In this document: positions 63,412 to 64,000 of the stretch, piece by piece
How the letters are laid out: the number at the start of each line of letters is the position of its first letter
How positions within the stretch are numbered: position 1 is the stretch's first letter
Source of the DNA: Clostridia bacterium
GTDB taxonomy: Bacteria > Acidobacteriota > Terriglobia > Terriglobales > Acidobacteriaceae
Length of the DNA stretch: 64,000 bases
NCBI GenBank assembly: GCA_035561135.1
Contig: DATMYA010000022.1
Location: forward strand, 1 to 64,000
Direction of reading: 5' to 3'
Made by a program: the position numbers and the translations under genes
The notes under the pieces: generated by a model
The model's database searches: none
Told to the model about the DNA's origin: nothing
What the model saw: the letters and a program-made list of their open reading frames with translations, nothing else

Positions 63412-64000
63412 TTACAGCCGTTCCAGCACTGCGGTTAGATACTTCCAGAAAGGTTCGACCGACGAGATTTGCACGCGTTCGTTCGGGCTATGCGGATCTT
63501 TAATCTCCGGGCCAAATGACACCATCTGCATACCCGCGTGCTTTTCGCCGATGACGCCGCACTCCAGACCCGCGTGCATAGCCACAAGCTTTGCCGGTTC
63601 GCCGAAGATCTCTTCGTACACAGCCTGAAGCTTGCGTACGATTTCGCTGGTGGGCTCGGGCTTCCAGCCGGAATAGCCACCCGAGTGTTCCACCTCGAAA
63701 CCACCGAGGCGACACACCGTCTCAACCATGCTGCCGGCGGCCTGCTTGCTGCTTTCGATCGCGCTGCGCTGGCTAGTGCCTATCTCGACGCTGCCGTCCT
63801 TGAACGACACGGTCGCGAGATTCGTTGAGGTTTGCACAAGTCCTTCGATATCCGGGCTCATGGCCAGGACGCCATGATGCAGACTCGCCATAACATCGAC
63901 AACCTGCTTCGCATCCACGGGATCGAGCACCTGTTCCGGGCGCTCCGTTTTCTCAATCGTGATTTTCACCTCGGGATCGAATCCGCCCAGGTCGGTTTTC
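63412..64000 (-). CDS. pepD: Aminoacyl-histidine dipeptidase, C-terminal part
   Basis: The gene runs off the window; about 195 C-terminal residues are present, with the frame open to the edge. The pattern of PepD (M20-family, beta-Ala-His dipeptidase) is clear: LHHGVLAMSPDIEGLVQTSTNLA, HSGGYSGWKPEP, MHAGLECGVIGEK with metal-binding residues, FGPEIKDPHSPNERV and a final FWKYL. It hydrolyses X-His dipeptides in the cytosol. Confidence 0.9.
   Translation of the reverse strand, partial: KTDLGGFDPEVKITIEKTERPEQVLDPVDAKQVVDVMASLHHGVLAMSPDIEGLVQTSTNLATVSFKDGSVEIGTSQRSAIESSKQAAGSMVETVCRLGGFEVEHSGGYSGWKPEPTSEIVRKLQAVYEEIFGEPAKLVAMHAGLECGVIGEKHAGMQMVSFGPEIKDPHSPNERVQISSVEPFWKYLTAVLERL

Overview
The window looks like chromosome from an Acidobacteriota-type bacterium. 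This is an inference from gene content (secreted RHS/YD-repeat proteins, SYLF, TPM and LemA proteins, HdeD, 6-phosphogluconolactonase-like propellers, CzcCBA efflux), not from a marker gene. The dominant structure is a genomic island of about 44.4 kb inserted in a tRNA-Pro(CGG) gene. The intact tRNA is at 65-141, and a perfect 45-bp copy of its 3' end (97-141) recurs at 44496-44540 as the far attachment site. Short GGTCACCC repeats, which look like integrase arm sites, lie just inside both ends and again near 19.7 kb.

Island, left to right. (1) 0.3-3.9 kb: a frameshifted HEPN-motif gene, a uracil-DNA-glycosylase-like protein and a GIY-YIG/Sel1 fusion. (2) 4.1-10 kb: a tyrosine integrase with an overlapping excisionase-like HTH gene, then small genes and a putative replication cluster. 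(3) 10.1-19.3 kb: a secreted protein, a 1760-residue RHS polymorphic toxin with its immunity gene, and two displaced RHS tips; the block is flanked by fragments of a third integrase type. (4) 19.7-27.7 kb: a second copy of the integrase/HTH module, a protein that joins an element-specific domain to a sliding-clamp-like region, a primase-polymerase/helicase, and a repeat cluster that may be a replication origin. (5) 27.7-44.3 kb: a third, intact integrase and a dense defence region. That region holds a PD-(D/E)xK-like protein, a type IIS-like restriction-modification pair (two methyltransferase modules fused in one chain plus a DUF3883-like nuclease), an HNH/Mrr/Nmad2-like cluster, and an XRE + ImmA-type peptidase pair divergent from an operon encoding a 49-residue polar protein, an E2-ubiquitin-conjugating-like protein with a SEC-C motif, a membrane protein and a metallo-beta-lactamase-fold protein.

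The last operon is the best candidate for an undescribed system. It has an E2-like catalytic Cys motif, no visible E1, JAB or CD-NTase partner, a regulator pair like CapH/CapP of CBASS loci, and two matching palindromes in the divergent promoter region.

A second unusual feature is a conserved hairpin leader found four times, 19-24 nt upstream of the start codons of minus-strand genes in the two integrase modules. Base changes between copies keep the stem paired.

Beyond the island (44.5-64 kb) is ordinary chromosome: a decayed integrase at the same tRNA site, a SYLF protein, a CzcCBA-type heavy-metal efflux operon, two beta-propeller proteins (one frameshifted by a 4-bp duplication), HdeD, MOSC, an NTF2-like protein, a TPM/nucleotidyltransferase/LemA cluster, a large GH13 enzyme and the 3' part of an aminoacyl-histidine dipeptidase gene.
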